The notes beneath the pieces were generated by a model. It was not told the DNA's origin. It worked only from the letters and a program-made list of their open reading frames with translations, and ran no database searches. A program made the position numbers and the translations under genes. Positions 55,101 through 64,000 of a stretch of 64,000 nt of DNA are shown piece by piece. Source of the stretch: Rhodoblastus acidophilus. GTDB taxonomy: Bacteria > Pseudomonadota > Alphaproteobacteria > Rhizobiales > Beijerinckiaceae. Every line of letters begins with the position of its first letter. The first letter of the stretch is position 1. Location: contig NZ_JAOQNX010000002.1 of assembly GCF_025961575.1 (NCBI RefSeq), positions 124,001 through 188,000 on the forward strand, given 5' to 3'.

Positions 55101-55314
55101 GAAACCTCTCCGCGATCGCCGCCGGCGCGGCCCGCGCCCGGCCTGTCCTCATCGGTGTTACTTAAGCACAAGTTAAACGAGTGGACAGCGGCAATCACGC
55201 GCATTGCGAAAAATGGTCAAAGATCGCGGCGCGGCCCGACCTCAATGCTTGCCAAGCGGCGCGGCGTCGGGCATATGTCTGGACATGGCGACGGGATTCC
55301 CGTTCGCCCGCGCT

Positions 55315-55408
55315 GGAGACGTGGCCGAGAGGCTGAAGGCGGCGGTTTGCTAAACCGTTATAGGGTTGTAAAGCCCTATCGAGGGTTCGAATCCCTCCGT
55401 CTCCGCCA
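55315..55408 (+). tRNA. tRNA-Ser (anticodon GCU)
   Basis: 94 nt with encoded CCA. Acceptor arms GGAGACG/CGTCTCC pair, the anticodon region GGTTTGCTAAACC shows GCT, a long variable arm (TATAGGG...CCCTAT) marks a class II tRNA, and the T-arm has GGTTCGAATCC. It reads AGC and AGU. Confidence 0.97.
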
Positions 55409-55445
55409 CCCCTCCTTTGCAACTTGCGCCGAGCGGCAGGGAAGC

Positions 55446-55796
55446 ATGAATCACCGGCCCTTGTCTTGCGCGCTCCTGCTCTCCATCCTCGCCTGCGGAC
55501 TTGCCGCCGCCGCGCCCAGGCCGCCCGCGCGACCGCCGGAAACCGCGCCGGCGCCGGCCCCGACGCCGCAACCTGCGACGCCGCAAACTGGGACGCCGCA
55601 AACTGGGACGCCCGCGGCCCCCGCCGAGCGGCAGCCCGTCGATGTCGATGTGCAGAGCCTGCAGCCCTACAATCTTCCCCCCGCGTCGCGGGCGAAAATG
55701 CGCGCCTGCGGCGAGGAATGGCGGGCGATGAAGCTCGCCGGCCAGGCGGCCGGCCTGACCTGGCGAACTTTTGCCGAGCAGTGCCTGGTGAAATAG
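55446..55796 (+). CDS. Small secreted proline-rich protein
   Basis: A 116-aa protein. Signal peptide (ALLLSILACGLAAA), a Pro/Ala/Thr-rich stretch containing two copies of TPQTG, and a conserved C-terminus MRACGEEWRAMKLAGQAAGL, TWRTFAEQCLVK. That C-terminal motif (two Cys, EEW, TWxxF) recurs in small rhizobial envelope proteins of unknown function. ATG 55446 has GGCAGGGAAGC upstream. The much longer frame that contains it is otherwise spurious. Confidence 0.7.
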   Translation: MNHRPLSCALLLSILACGLAAAAPRPPARPPETAPAPAPTPQPATPQTGTPQTGTPAAPAERQPVDVDVQSLQPYNLPPASRAKMRACGEEWRAMKLAGQAAGLTWRTFAEQCLVK

Positions 55797-55807
55797 ACGA
55801 AACTTTC

Positions 55808-55863
55808 GGGTCCGCCCCCGCCGTTCGAGACGCCCGCTTCGCGCGCCCCTCAGGGTGAGGGCT
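55808..55863. repeat. REP-like palindromic element
   Basis: GGGTCCGCCCCCGCCGTTCG, AGACGCCCGCTTCGCGCGCC and CCTCAGGGTGAGGGCT. It lies between two convergent genes. Confidence 0.85.
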
Positions 55864-55883
55864 GAGCAGCCTTGACGATCGAC

Positions 55884-56726
55884 TCAACCTTCCGGGTTTT
55901 CCGGGGGCTGAGAGGCCGGAGCCGCCGCTTTCGGCTTGCGCGCGGGTTTTGGCTTGGCCGTCGCCCTGGCTTTCGGCGGCGCCTTGGGTTTGGCCGGCGG
56001 CGGCGCGGCTTCCGTCACCTTCTTGCTGACCCGGCGCGACGCGGCGGCGGTGCGCGCGGGGGCTTCCGTCTTCGCTTTCTTCGCTGGCGCCTTGGCGGGC
56101 TTCACGGGCTTGGCCGCCTCCGACGTCGCCGCTTCCGATTTGGCGGGCGCCTTGGGGGACTTTTTCGCCGCCGGTTTTGCCGCCGGCGCCGTGGCCACCG
56201 GCGATTTGGCCGCGGCTTTCGCGGCGGCGGGTTTTGTCTTGGTCGGCTCGGCCGCCTTGGTGCGGGCGTTCTGGCTGGCGCGGCTCTTCGGACTCACAAC
56301 GGTCTTGGGAGTTGCGGCGATGGGCTTGGCCGGCTTCTTCGCCGCGGGCTTGCTGGCGGCGTTGTTCTTTTCCGCTGCTTTCGCCGCGGGTTTTGCTGCG
56401 GCCTTTGTCTTGGCCTCAGTCTTCGTCTTGGCCTCAGCTCTTGCCGGCGCCGATGTCTTCGGAGAGGAAGTCTTCGGGGCGGATGTCTTGGCGGCGGGGG
56501 CCGCGGCCTCGGTCTTCTTCGGCGCAGGCTTTTTCGCGGCCGCGGTCTTTTCCGCAATCTTGGCCGCAGGCTTTTCCGCGCTCTTCTTGGCGGCGGGCGC
56601 GGCGGCGGCCTTTTCCTTCTTCGACTCGACCGGCGCCTCAGGCGCTTTCTTCCCCGAAGCCTTCGCGGATTTGCTCGCCGATGTTTTCGCGGCGGCGGCG
56701 GATTTCGATTTCGGTGCTTGCGCCAT
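55884..56726 (-). CDS. Histone H1-like Lys/Ala/Pro-rich nucleoid protein
   Basis: A 280-aa protein made almost wholly of Lys, Ala, Pro, Ser, Thr (MAQAPKSKSAAAAKTSASKS, KPAAKKSPKAPAKSEAATSE, PKARATAKPKPARKPKAA), matching bacterial H1-like proteins with KPAAKK-type repeats. Predicted disordered and strongly basic; it likely compacts DNA. ATG 56726 has AAAGGGGGACG upstream. The frame runs upstream to 56960 but without support. Low-complexity coding explains several long frames on the opposite strand. Confidence 0.82.
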   Translation of the reverse strand: MAQAPKSKSAAAAKTSASKSAKASGKKAPEAPVESKKEKAAAAPAAKKSAEKPAAKIAEKTAAAKKPAPKKTEAAAPAAKTSAPKTSSPKTSAPARAEAKTKTEAKTKAAAKPAAKAAEKNNAASKPAAKKPAKPIAATPKTVVSPKSRASQNARTKAAEPTKTKPAAAKAAAKSPVATAPAAKPAAKKSPKAPAKSEAATSEAAKPVKPAKAPAKKAKTEAPARTAAASRRVSKKVTEAAPPPAKPKAPPKARATAKPKPARKPKAAAPASQPPENPEG

Positions 56727-57132
56727 TTCACGTCCCCCTTTGCGGCCGGCGCTCTCAAGCCGGAATGGCGAAATTGAGCCTAAACCTGTTCTCGCCGCGC
56801 GCAAGTCTTCCGCGCGGCAAGACTTGCGCAAGACTTGGCTCGCACCCGCAACGTCATCGAGGAAAACTGCACTGTCGCAACTGTCCGCCTCCGCGCCGGC
56901 GCCGATGCGGCGCATCCGCGCGCCGCGCGCGCGGCGACGCCGAAAAACCCATATTTTCATGATATTGAAGCAAAATTGCGCGCGCGGCTCCCGCGCCGGC
57001 GCGCGGATGAGCGGAGGTTTCGCATGTGCGAACGGCCGGCCCCGGCGATGCGTGAAAACTTTTTTGGGATAACGACGAACGCGCGCTGAAATCAGCGCGC
57101 GTCCTGGTCGATGACGGATTTTTCCGCGCGAA
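56727..57132. promoter_or_regulatory. Upstream region of the H1-like gene
   Basis: 406 bp without a gene. Contains the inverted repeat GCGCAAGTCTT/AAGACTTGCGC at 56799-56829 and, beside the gatB stop, a palindrome ACGCGCGCTGA/TCAGCGCGCGT (57079-57102) that may end the gat transcript. Confidence 0.5.
56799..56829. promoter_or_regulatory. Perfect 11-bp inverted repeat
   Basis: GCGCAAGTCTT (56799-56809), 9 bp, AAGACTTGCGC (56819-56829), with a further CAAGACTT right after. It lies 73 bp upstream of the H1-like start codon. Possible operator or leader hairpin. Confidence 0.6.
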
Positions 57133-58599
57133 TCAGATGCCGAGCTTGCTCTTCAGCAGTTCGTTCACCGCTTGCGGATTGGCCTTGCCGCCGGTCGCCT
57201 TCATCACCTGCCCGACGAACCAGCCGAGCATGGTGGGCTTGGCTTTCGCCTGCTCCACCTTGTCCGGATTCTTGGCGATGATCTCGTCGACCGCCGCTTC
57301 GATCGCGCCGGTGTCGGTGACCTGCTTCATGCCGCGTTTTTCGACGATCTCGGCGGGATCGCCGCCCTCGCTCCACACGATTTCGAACAGATCCTTGGCG
57401 ATCTTTCCCGAAATGGTGTTGGCGGAAATCAGGTCGACAATGCCGCCGATCTGCGCCGCCGAAACCGGCGAGGTCTCGATGTCCTTGCCTTCCTTGTTGA
57501 GGCGGCCGAACAATTCGTTGATCACCCAATTGGCGACGAGTTTGGAATCGCGGCCCTTGGCGGCGTCCTCAAAATAATCGCCGAAGGCGCGCTCCAGAAC
57601 CAGCACGCCCGCGTCGTACGGGGTGAGCCCGTATTGCGCGATGAAGCGAGCCTTTTTCTCGTCCGGCAGTTCCGGCAAACCTTCAGCCAGCGCATCGACA
57701 TAGGGCTGGTCGAATTCGAGCGGCAGCAGGTCGGGGTCCGGAAAATAGCGGTAGTCGTGCGCCTCTTCCTTGGAGCGCATCGACCGCGTCTCGCCCTTGG
57801 TCGGATCGTAGAGGCGCGTCTCCTGGTCGATCTTGCCGCCGTCCTCCAGAATGCCGATCTGGCGGCGCGCCTCGACGTCGATGGCCTGGCCGATGAAGCG
57901 GATCGAATTGACGTTCTTGATCTCGCAGCGCGTGCCGAAGGGGTCGCCGGGCTTGCGCACGGACACGTTGACGTCGGCGCGCAAAGACCCCTGCTCCATA
58001 TTGCCGTCGCAGGTGCCGGCGTAACGCAGGATGGTGCGCAGTTTGGAGACGTAAGCCTTGGCTTCGTCGGCGGAGCGCATGTCCGGCTTGGACACGATTT
58101 CCATCAGCGCCACGCCGGAGCGGTTCAGGTCGACGTGCGAATCATTGGCGCTGAGATCGTGCAGCGATTTGCCCGCGTCCTGTTCGAGATGCAGGCGCTC
58201 GATGCCGACCTTGATCTGCTCGGTGGGCGACAAATCGACCAGCACCTCGCCTTCGCCGACGATCGGATGCTTGAACTGGCTGATCTGATAGCCCTGCGGC
58301 AGGTCAGGATAGAAATAGTTCTTGCGGTCGAAGACCGAGCGATGATTGATCTTCGCCTTGAGCGCCAGGCCGGTGCGGATCGCCTGCTTGACGCATTCCT
58401 CGTTGATGACCGGCAGCATGCCCGGCATGGCCGCATCGACGAGCGAAACATGGGTGTTGGGCTCGCCGCCGAATTCGGTCGAGGCGCCGGAAAACAGTTT
58501 GGATTTGCTCGTCACCTGGGCGTGGATTTCCAGACCGATGACGACCTCCCAGTCGCCGGTCGCGCCCGCGATCAATTTGTGTTTGGCTGGCGTGTTCAT
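57133..58599 (-). CDS. gatB: Aspartyl/glutamyl-tRNA amidotransferase subunit B
   Basis: A 488-aa subunit that binds the mischarged tRNA and phosphorylates it before amidation. Seen: [80 protein letters not shown] and the C-terminal YqeY-like tail [23 protein letters not shown] 58599 overlaps the chorismate mutase stop by 4 bp. Confidence 0.97.
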   Translation of the reverse strand: MNTPAKHKLIAGATGDWEVVIGLEIHAQVTSKSKLFSGASTEFGGEPNTHVSLVDAAMPGMLPVINEECVKQAIRTGLALKAKINHRSVFDRKNYFYPDLPQGYQISQFKHPIVGEGEVLVDLSPTEQIKVGIERLHLEQDAGKSLHDLSANDSHVDLNRSGVALMEIVSKPDMRSADEAKAYVSKLRTILRYAGTCDGNMEQGSLRADVNVSVRKPGDPFGTRCEIKNVNSIRFIGQAIDVEARRQIGILEDGGKIDQETRLYDPTKGETRSMRSKEEAHDYRYFPDPDLLPLEFDQPYVDALAEGLPELPDEKKARFIAQYGLTPYDAGVLVLERAFGDYFEDAAKGRDSKLVANWVINELFGRLNKEGKDIETSPVSAAQIGGIVDLISANTISGKIAKDLFEIVWSEGGDPAEIVEKRGMKQVTDTGAIEAAVDEIIAKNPDKVEQAKAKPTMLGWFVGQVMKATGGKANPQAVNELLKSKLGI

Positions 58600-58904
58600 G
58601 TGCGATCCTTCTCGGCCGCCTCGTGCATCAGGCGCTCTTCATAGGCGATCGACCAGTCGATGATGGCGGTCCACAGCGACTTCGCCAGAGCGCCATCGAG
58701 ATTGTGCTTTGCCGCATGCGCGGCGACGTTTTGCAAAACTTCGTCCACCCGTTCCGGCACCAGAGCGGGAATGCCGTTGGCGCGTTTTATGCGCGCGGCG
58801 GCCTCGATCTGCCGCTGGCGGCGCGCCAGCAGCGCAACAAGCTCCCTGTCGAGATCGTCAATGCTTTGGCGCACGTCCGCCATGGGTTTTTTGGGCGGGG
58901 CCAT
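58596..58904 (-). CDS. Chorismate mutase (AroQ class) inside the gat operon
   Basis: A 102-aa all-helical protein: [60 protein letters not shown] and [17 protein letters not shown]. Conserved active-site Arg and Lys of the AroQ dimer are in place (R near start, ARIK, ERVDEV, W-I-E-x2). It converts chorismate to prephenate. Its ATG shares one base with the gatA stop (TGATG) and its stop overlaps gatB by 4 bp, so it is made together with the amidotransferase. I start at ATG 58904 rather than the GTG four codons earlier. Confidence 0.88.
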   Translation of the reverse strand: MAPPKKPMADVRQSIDDLDRELVALLARRQRQIEAAARIKRANGIPALVPERVDEVLQNVAAHAAKHNLDGALAKSLWTAIIDWSIAYEERLMHEAAEKDRT

Positions 58905-60385
58905 CAGCCCCACCACGGTTCGGGCAACACGATTTTGGGCGCCGCCTGCTCGATGGCCTCGCCGAGGGAAAACAGGGTTTCCTCCTCGAAGGGGCGGCCG
59001 ATCAGTTGTAGGCCGAGCGGCAGGCCGTCCGACGACAGGCCGGCGGGCACGACAAGGCCCGGAAGGCCCGCCATGTTCACCGTCACCGTAAAAACGTCGT
59101 TGAGATACATTTCGACCGGATCGGCCGAGCCCTTTTCGCCCTGGGCGAAAGCGGGCGACGGCGTGGCCGGCGTCAAAATGGCGTCGACGCCGGATTCATA
59201 GGCGAGGTCGAAATCGCGCTTGATCAACGTGCGGATTTTTTGCGCCCGCAAGTAATAGGCGTCGTAATAGCCCGCCGACAGCACGTAAGTGCCGATCATG
59301 ATGCGGCGGCGCACTTCCTTGCCAAAACCTTCGGCGCGGGTTTTTTCGTAGAGATCGACAATGTCCTTGCCGGTCTTGCGCAGGCCGTAGCGAATGCCGT
59401 CGTAGCGGGCCAGATTCGACGACGCTTCCGCTGGCGCGACAATGTAATAGGCGGGCAGCGCGTGTTTGGTGTGCGGCAGGGAGATTTCGCGAATCTCCGC
59501 GCCGGCCGCCTTCAGCCAGGCCACGCCCTGGTCCCACAGAGCGGCGATTTCCGGCGACATGCCGTCGAGGCGATATTCGCGCGGGATGCCGATCACCTTG
59601 CCCTTCACCGAGGCGCCGATGGCCTGCTCGTAATCGGGCACGGGAGCGTCGACCGAGGTCGTGTCCTTCACATCATGGCCGGCCATGGAGCGCAGCATGA
59701 TCGCGGCGTCGCGCACGGTGCGGGCGATCGGGCCAGCCTGATCCAGCGACGAGGCGAAGGCGACAATGCCCCAGCGCGAGCAGCGGCCGTAAGTCGGCTT
59801 GATGCCGACGGTGCCGGTGAACGCGGCGGGCTGACGGATCGAGCCGCCGGTGTCGGTCGCCGTGGCGCCCAGGCACAGATGCGCGGCCACCGCGGCGGAG
59901 GAACCGCCGGAGGAGCCGCCGGGAACGATCTTGGCGTCCGAATTTTTCCGGCGCCAGGGCGAGACTACCGGGCCGAAATAAGAGGTCTCGTTCGACGAGC
60001 CCATGGCGAATTCGTCGAGATTGAGCTTTCCGAGCATCACCGCGCCGTCGCGCCACAAATTGCTCGTGACGGTCGATTCGTATTGCGGAATGAAACCCTC
60101 AAGGATGTGGGACGCGGCGGTGGTCTGCACGCCTTCGGTGCAATACAGATCCTTGATGCCGAGCGGCAGGCCTTCGAGCGCGCCGCCCTCGCCCTTCGCC
60201 AGTTTCGCGTCGGAGGCTTTGGCCATGTCGAGCGCCTTTTCCGGCGTCTCCACAATATAGGCGTTGAGGCTCTTGGCGCGGGCCACGGCGTCGACATGGG
60301 CCTGCGTCAGTTCGACGGAGGTGAATTCCTTGGCCTTCAGGCCGTCGCGCGCTTGCGCCAGCGTGAGGCGGGTCAGGTCGGTCAT
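58904..60385 (-). CDS. gatA: Aspartyl/glutamyl-tRNA amidotransferase subunit A
   Basis: A 493-aa amidase. Catalytic Lys in [13 protein letters not shown], cis-Ser in [16 protein letters not shown] and nucleophile Ser in [13 protein letters not shown]. Releases ammonia from Gln or Asn for tRNA amidation; needed when GlnRS or AsnRS is absent. Follows gatC by 11 bp. Confidence 0.97.
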   Translation of the reverse strand: MTDLTRLTLAQARDGLKAKEFTSVELTQAHVDAVARAKSLNAYIVETPEKALDMAKASDAKLAKGEGGALEGLPLGIKDLYCTEGVQTTAASHILEGFIPQYESTVTSNLWRDGAVMLGKLNLDEFAMGSSNETSYFGPVVSPWRRKNSDAKIVPGGSSGGSSAAVAAHLCLGATATDTGGSIRQPAAFTGTVGIKPTYGRCSRWGIVAFASSLDQAGPIARTVRDAAIMLRSMAGHDVKDTTSVDAPVPDYEQAIGASVKGKVIGIPREYRLDGMSPEIAALWDQGVAWLKAAGAEIREISLPHTKHALPAYYIVAPAEASSNLARYDGIRYGLRKTGKDIVDLYEKTRAEGFGKEVRRRIMIGTYVLSAGYYDAYYLRAQKIRTLIKRDFDLAYESGVDAILTPATPSPAFAQGEKGSADPVEMYLNDVFTVTVNMAGLPGLVVPAGLSSDGLPLGLQLIGRPFEEETLFSLGEAIEQAAPKIVLPEPWWG

Positions 60386-60396
60386 AATAACAAAAC

Positions 60397-60684
60397 CTAT
60401 TCGATGACTTTGGGAACGACAAAAAAGCCGTCCTCGCGGGCGGGCGCGTTGGCCAACACTTTTTGCTGGATATAGCCGTCAGTGATCTCGTCCACCCGCT
60501 TCTTCATGCGCATCGGCAGGACGGAGGTCATGGGCTCGACGCCGGTGACGTCGACGCTGTTCAATTCCTCGACGAAGCCGAGAATGGCGTTGAGCTCGTT
60601 TTGCAGATGCGGGGCCTCATCCTCGCTCACACTGATGCGCGAAAGATGGGCGATGCGCCGCACCGTCGCCAGATCGACCGACAT
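60397..60684 (-). CDS. gatC: Aspartyl/glutamyl-tRNA amidotransferase subunit C
   Basis: A 95-aa small stabilising subunit: [60 protein letters not shown] and [22 protein letters not shown] 60684 fits the family; the longer frame to 60744 is not used. First gene of gatC-gatA-CM-gatB. Confidence 0.96.
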   Translation of the reverse strand: MSVDLATVRRIAHLSRISVSEDEAPHLQNELNAILGFVEELNSVDVTGVEPMTSVLPMRMKKRVDEITDGYIQQKVLANAPAREDGFFVVPKVIE

Positions 60685-60744
60685 TTGAGACTCCGTAGCC
60701 AAACAGGACGGATTGGCTATACAGCCGGCTTCCGCGCCGCGCAA

Positions 60745-61344
60745 TCACGGGCGGGCGGGGAAGTTGACCATGATCGACGACACTTTTGCGCCCGCGCCGC
60801 GCAGGCGCTTGTCGGTGGAGGCGATCTTGACGCCGTCGCCGCTCATGCCCTCGGGCAGGTCGCCGTCCACGGCGAAACGGATCGACAGCGTGCAGCCGCC
60901 GGGCAGGTTTGCGAGCTTGCCGCCGTGAAAATCCTCGATATAGCCGCCGTAATCCCAATCGAAGCCGCTCACTTCGAAGGGCGCGCCATTGGCCGCCTCG
61001 ACCGCCGCCACATCGGCGCCCGGGGCGAGACCGGCGACCGTCCATTTGCCGCCCTCCTCCGGCAGCCGATAGCCCGAAGCCTTGGTCAGCTTGTCGTCGG
61101 AGAAAATGACCTCAATGCGCCGCGCCGGGTCCTTGTCGAACAGCACCAGGGCCTTGAGCTTTTCGCCCTCCGCCCCGGGAACGCGGGTGATTCTGGCGTC
61201 GGCGCCGAAGCGCTTTTTCAGGCTCGCGGCGGTGTAGGCGGCGGCCACCGGGCTGGCGCAGGTGGCCTCGCCTTCTCTGGGAACGGCCGGCTCGGCGCGG
61301 GCCGCGCCGGCGAGCATGAGGGCAAGGAACAGAACAACGCGCAT
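60745..61344 (-). CDS. Secreted hypothetical protein
   Basis: A 199-aa precursor. Signal peptide ([15 protein letters not shown]), then [60 protein letters not shown] and [21 protein letters not shown] do not recognise a domain with certainty, though it resembles a short periplasmic protein family of Rhizobiales. Lies 8 bp downstream of the UPF0173 hydrolase, same strand, probably co-transcribed. Confidence 0.65.
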   Translation of the reverse strand: MRVVLFLALMLAGAARAEPAVPREGEATCASPVAAAYTAASLKKRFGADARITRVPGAEGEKLKALVLFDKDPARRIEVIFSDDKLTKASGYRLPEEGGKWTVAGLAPGADVAAVEAANGAPFEVSGFDWDYGGYIEDFHGGKLANLPGGCTLSIRFAVDGDLPEGMSGDGVKIASTDKRLRGAGAKVSSIMVNFPARP

Positions 61345-61352
61345 GGCCGGCC

Positions 61353-62051
61353 TCAGAACGACAGGGTTTCGCCGATTTTGGGCGTGTGGACGCGGGATTT
61401 GGCGCCCTCCATGGCCGCAACGAATTTGTCCGGGGTCGGGTCGATGATCGGAAACGTGCCGTAATGCATGGGGACGACGTCGCTGAAGTCGAAATAGCGG
61501 CGCGCCGCCAAAGCCGCCGTCGCCCCGTCCATGGTGAAACGGTCGCCGACCGGGATCAGGCCGATCTGCGGCTTATAAAGTTCATGGGTCAGGGCCATGT
61601 CCGAGAAAAGGCCGGTGTCGCCGAAATGATGGACGCGCGGACCGCTGTCGGGGAGAATCACCACGCCATTGGCGTTGCCCATCGCCGTGAGTTTTCCGTC
61701 TATGGTCGCGGCGGCGGAATGCAGGGCCGGCGTCAGCGCCACGGCAAAGCTTTGCGCGGGGATCACGCCGCCGGTGTTGCCGGGATTGACGTTTTCGACG
61801 CCCAGTCCGTTCAGATGCATGCAGATTTCGAAATTGGCGATTACCTGCGCGCCATTTCTTTGCGCAATTTCCGCGGCGTCGCCGATATGGTCGTCATGAC
61901 CATGGGTGATGACGATATGGGTGACGCCGGAGGTCGCCTCGTCGAAATCCAGGCTGAAATTCGGATTGCCCCGGAGAAACGGGTCGATCAGGATTTTCGC
62001 CGCGCCGAGATCGAGGCGAAAGGCGGAATGGCCGAGCCAGGTCAGTTTCAT
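61353..62051 (-). CDS. UPF0173 metal-dependent hydrolase
   Basis: A 232-aa metallo-beta-lactamase-fold protein. [37 protein letters not shown], the metal motif [18 protein letters not shown] (HxHxDH), and [23 protein letters not shown]0173/UlaG-like; substrate unknown. ATG 62051 with GAGAGGACCGCG upstream. Divergent from ruvX. Confidence 0.92.
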   Translation of the reverse strand: MKLTWLGHSAFRLDLGAAKILIDPFLRGNPNFSLDFDEATSGVTHIVITHGHDDHIGDAAEIAQRNGAQVIANFEICMHLNGLGVENVNPGNTGGVIPAQSFAVALTPALHSAAATIDGKLTAMGNANGVVILPDSGPRVHHFGDTGLFSDMALTHELYKPQIGLIPVGDRFTMDGATAALAARRYFDFSDVVPMHYGTFPIIDPTPDKFVAAMEGAKSRVHTPKIGETLSF

Positions 62052-62111
62052 CGCGGTCCTCTCTGCTATAGAGCAAGTCTATCCCGGCCCAAGTTGCAAG
62101 TGAAACGCCCG

Positions 62112-62600
62112 ATGGAAGAAAATTTTAGTCCCGTCCTCACGCTCGAAGACCTCAGCCTCCGCCTGACCGGCAAGGCGCGGCTGATGGGACTCGATCTGGG
62201 AACCAAAACCATCGGTCTCGCCTTGTCCGATGTCGAGCGGCGGCTGGCCTCGCCGCTGGAGACGATTCGGCGGACGAAATTCACGGCCGACGCCACACGG
62301 ATGATCGAACTGGCGCACAATCATGAGGTTGCAGCTTTCGTCATCGGCCTGCCCCTCAACATGGACGGCAGCGAGGGTCCGCGCGCGCAATCGACCCGCG
62401 CCTTCGTCCGCCAGGCCGCGCCCCTGGCGAAAATTTCCTTTGTTTTCTGGGATGAGCGGCTGTCCACGGCGGCGGTGACCCGCGAACTCATCGCCCAGGA
62501 CGCCAGCCGGGCGAAACGCGCGGAAGTTGTGGACCGCATGGCCGCCGCCTACATTCTGCAGGGGGCGCTCGACCGTCTGGCGCGGCTGAGGAAAGGTTGA
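62112..62600 (+). CDS. ruvX: Putative Holliday junction resolvase RuvX/YqgF
   Basis: A 162-aa RNase-H-fold protein: [60 protein letters not shown] and [17 protein letters not shown]. Members resolve junctions or process pre-16S rRNA; the latter is essential in E. coli. Start at ATG 62112; GTG 62100 is an alternative. No strong ribosome site. Confidence 0.93.
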   Translation: MEENFSPVLTLEDLSLRLTGKARLMGLDLGTKTIGLALSDVERRLASPLETIRRTKFTADATRMIELAHNHEVAAFVIGLPLNMDGSEGPRAQSTRAFVRQAAPLAKISFVFWDERLSTAAVTRELIAQDASRAKRAEVVDRMAAAYILQGALDRLARLRKG

Positions 62601-62847
62601 AAAACAGACCGTCGTCCTCCTCGACTCAGCCATATTTACTCTTTATTACTGTTACTCAGGGGAAGAGAGTCGGGTCGTGGAACTTTCCCTATGGGTCGGA
62701 ATTTATCGTTTGTCACATGCGCGCCATTGAGGGTATGGTTAACAACCCTTGGTTGTATATCGCATGAAGACGGCGATTTGTTACGAAAGCATGTGGTTTC
62801 CCCGTGAACCCCTGGTGGAAACGGGCATAAGGCTGGCTTGAGGCGAC

Positions 62848-63153
62848 ATGTTCAAGAAAACCAAAGGCGCGACATCAGCGCAAAATCGCCCCGCTCCCGT
62901 CGGGGATGAGGCCCGCCCCCGAGCCCTGGCCGCCGCGGAGGCGGATCTGCGTTATGACGAGCCCGAGGGCGACGCGGAACTCGTCGGCTCCGCCGAAGAC
63001 ACGGCGCGCTATATTGCCGACATGGTCGGCGCGCTGGCCGCGATGGCCGGCGAAGCGCGGCTCGACCTGCTCACCTATCTGCTGAACATGGCCCGGGTCG
63101 AGGCGGAACTGCAGTCGCGCCAGAGCGAGGACGGCGACAGCGCCGAGGACTGA
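62848..63153 (+). CDS. Small acidic hypothetical protein
   Basis: A 101-aa protein: basic first 15 residues (MFKKTKGATSAQNRP), acidic linker, then a helical region DTARYIADMVGALAAMAGEA, RLDLLTYLLNMARVEAELQ. Such short helical proteins occur near ruvX or dprA in Rhizobiales without known function. ATG 62848 preceded by GGCTTGAGGCGAC. Ends 23 bp before the convergent dprA stop. Confidence 0.65.
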   Translation: MFKKTKGATSAQNRPAPVGDEARPRALAAAEADLRYDEPEGDAELVGSAEDTARYIADMVGALAAMAGEARLDLLTYLLNMARVEAELQSRQSEDGDSAED

Positions 63154-63175
63154 AGTCCAAGACTGAAGCCAAAGA

Positions 63176-64000
63176 CTAAAGCGGACGAAGCGAAACGCGG
63201 TCGCCGCTGTGGCGCTCGAGGCGGCCTTCCAGCTCCAGCTCCTGAAGACGCATGCGAATCGCCGCCGGCGTCCAGCCTGAGACGCGCGCGAGCTCGTCCA
63301 CGGACAGCGGCGTCGGACCCAGAATCTGATCGAGGGGCGCGCGCGCCATCTGTTCCGCGGCCGGCGTCGCCTGCGCCGGCGGGGCGGCTTCGGCCTCCAT
63401 CAGCGGCGCGTCGTCGTCATATTCGTCCCACAGGCGCTCATGAATATAGGCCGCCCCGGGTTCGGCCAGCATGCCAAAGCCCGCCGCGCCCCGGCGCGCC
63501 AGCGGCGCCAGCCTGTCCGCCACATCCGCCGCGCTCCGGCACATGAAGGCGCCCTCCGCGAGCAGGTCGTTGGTCCCCTCCGTGCGCGGGTCGAGCGGCG
63601 AGCCCGGCACGGCGAAGAGGTCGCGGCCCTGTTCGCGGGCGAAGCGCGCGGTGATCAGCGTGCCCGAGCGCCGCTCCGCCTCCACCACCACCACGCCCAG
63701 CGCCAGCCCGGAGACCAGACGGTTGCGGCGCGGAAAATCGCGGCCGCGCGGCTCGCAGCCGAGCGGCATTTCGCTGAGCAGCGCGCCGCGCGTCGCCACC
63801 GCCTCGATCAGGCCCAGGTTTTCCGGAGGATAGGGCCGATCCAGCCCGCCCGCCAGCACGCCGATGGTCCCGCTCGCCAGCGCGTTTCTGTGGGCGCAGG
63901 CGTCGATGCCGCGGGCGAGGCCCGAGACCACGGCGAAACCGGCGGCGGCGAGCCCCAGGGTCAGACGCTCGGTGAAGGCCAGGCCGGCGGCGGAGGCGTT
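63176..64000 (-). CDS. dprA: DNA-processing protein DprA (5' end beyond window)
   Basis: The last 275 or so codons of DprA/Smf; the start lies right of the window. Rossmann-like DprA core: VVSGLARGIDACAHRNALAS, GTIGVLAGGLDRPYPPENLG, GVVVVEAERRSGTLITARFA, REQGRDLFAVPGSPLDPRTE and GTNDLLAEGA. After a Pro/Ala/Glu linker comes a C-terminal winged helix (LGPTPLSVDELARVSGWTPA). DprA loads RecA on incoming single-stranded DNA in transformation. Confidence 0.95.
   Translation of the reverse strand, partial: NASAAGLAFTERLTLGLAAAGFAVVSGLARGIDACAHRNALASGTIGVLAGGLDRPYPPENLGLIEAVATRGALLSEMPLGCEPRGRDFPRRNRLVSGLALGVVVVEAERRSGTLITARFAREQGRDLFAVPGSPLDPRTEGTNDLLAEGAFMCRSAADVADRLAPLARRGAAGFGMLAEPGAAYIHERLWDEYDDDAPLMEAEAAPPAQATPAAEQMARAPLDQILGPTPLSVDELARVSGWTPAAIRMRLQELELEGRLERHSGDRVSLRPL

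Noticed and set aside
52839-55445. Most of the plus-strand 985-codon frame
   Set aside because: Antisense of the HhH and OmpA-like genes and running through tRNA-Ser; only the last 116 codons form a credible secreted protein.

Overview
The window comes from a high-GC purple non-sulfur alphaproteobacterium. The strongest taxonomic clue is five tandem LH2 antenna operons (pucBA). Their alpha chains ([10 protein letters not shown]...) and beta chains match, as I remember them, the B800-850 complex of Rhodoblastus (Rhodopseudomonas) acidophilus, and the third beta chain looks identical. PucC, a BciA-type 8-vinyl reductase, an Aap-type amino-acid ABC transporter, an HdeA-like acid chaperone and gatCAB fit the same group.

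Layout. (1) 1-7300 is an accessory island, visibly less GC-rich in places. It holds an HNH nuclease with DnaJ-like zinc repeats that runs off the left edge, an unrecognised 349-aa protein, a beta-flower protein and a complete short-Argonaute defence operon of SPARDA type (DUF4365/DREN-APAZ effector plus short pAgo, with a small leading ORF). Thirteen copies of a 23-bp motif flank it in three clusters, with no transposase visible. (2) 7300-32430 is mostly core genome: ClcA, small secreted proteins, HdeA, a CPA2 antiporter, a nitrobindin-like protein, a Do-like protease, two AI-2E permeases, MarC, a patatin, a Spy-like protein, a BLUF photosensor, RNase D, a frameshifted secreted protein, and the operons ppk-ppx-EamA and hda-AI2E. 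(3) 32589-39510 is a photosynthesis island: pucC, five pucBA operons each with its own promoter, leader hairpin and terminator hairpin, a divergent unusual repeat protein, and bciA. (4) 39668-64000 is again core: purMN, two chemoreceptors (one FIST-type), RlpA-like protein, ndk, aapJQM without aapP, a TacA/TacT-like toxin-antitoxin pair, tRNA-Pro(UGG), cold-shock protein, OmpA-like protein, tRNA-Ser(GCU), a histone-H1-like protein, gatC-gatA-chorismate mutase-gatB, ruvX, and a partial dprA.

Photosynthesis genes: each pucBA unit encodes one beta and one alpha apoprotein. PucC is the expected assembly factor, BciA supplies a bacteriochlorophyll biosynthetic step, and the promoters carry TGT-N12-ACA sites of the PpsR/CrtJ type over the -35 box. 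All five alpha chains keep Tyr44-Trp45, so all look like B800-850 rather than B800-820 antennae. The 332-aa protein divergent from pucBA5, a stress-protein-like domain followed by about 16 copies of a P-(F/L/W)-S-x-x-(L/I) motif, is the most intriguing unknown.

Intergenic space repeatedly carries a palindromic REP-like element (around 13.2, 15.0, 38.4, 43.4, 48.0 and 55.8 kb) and a 51-bp element at 9.9 and 17.9 kb.
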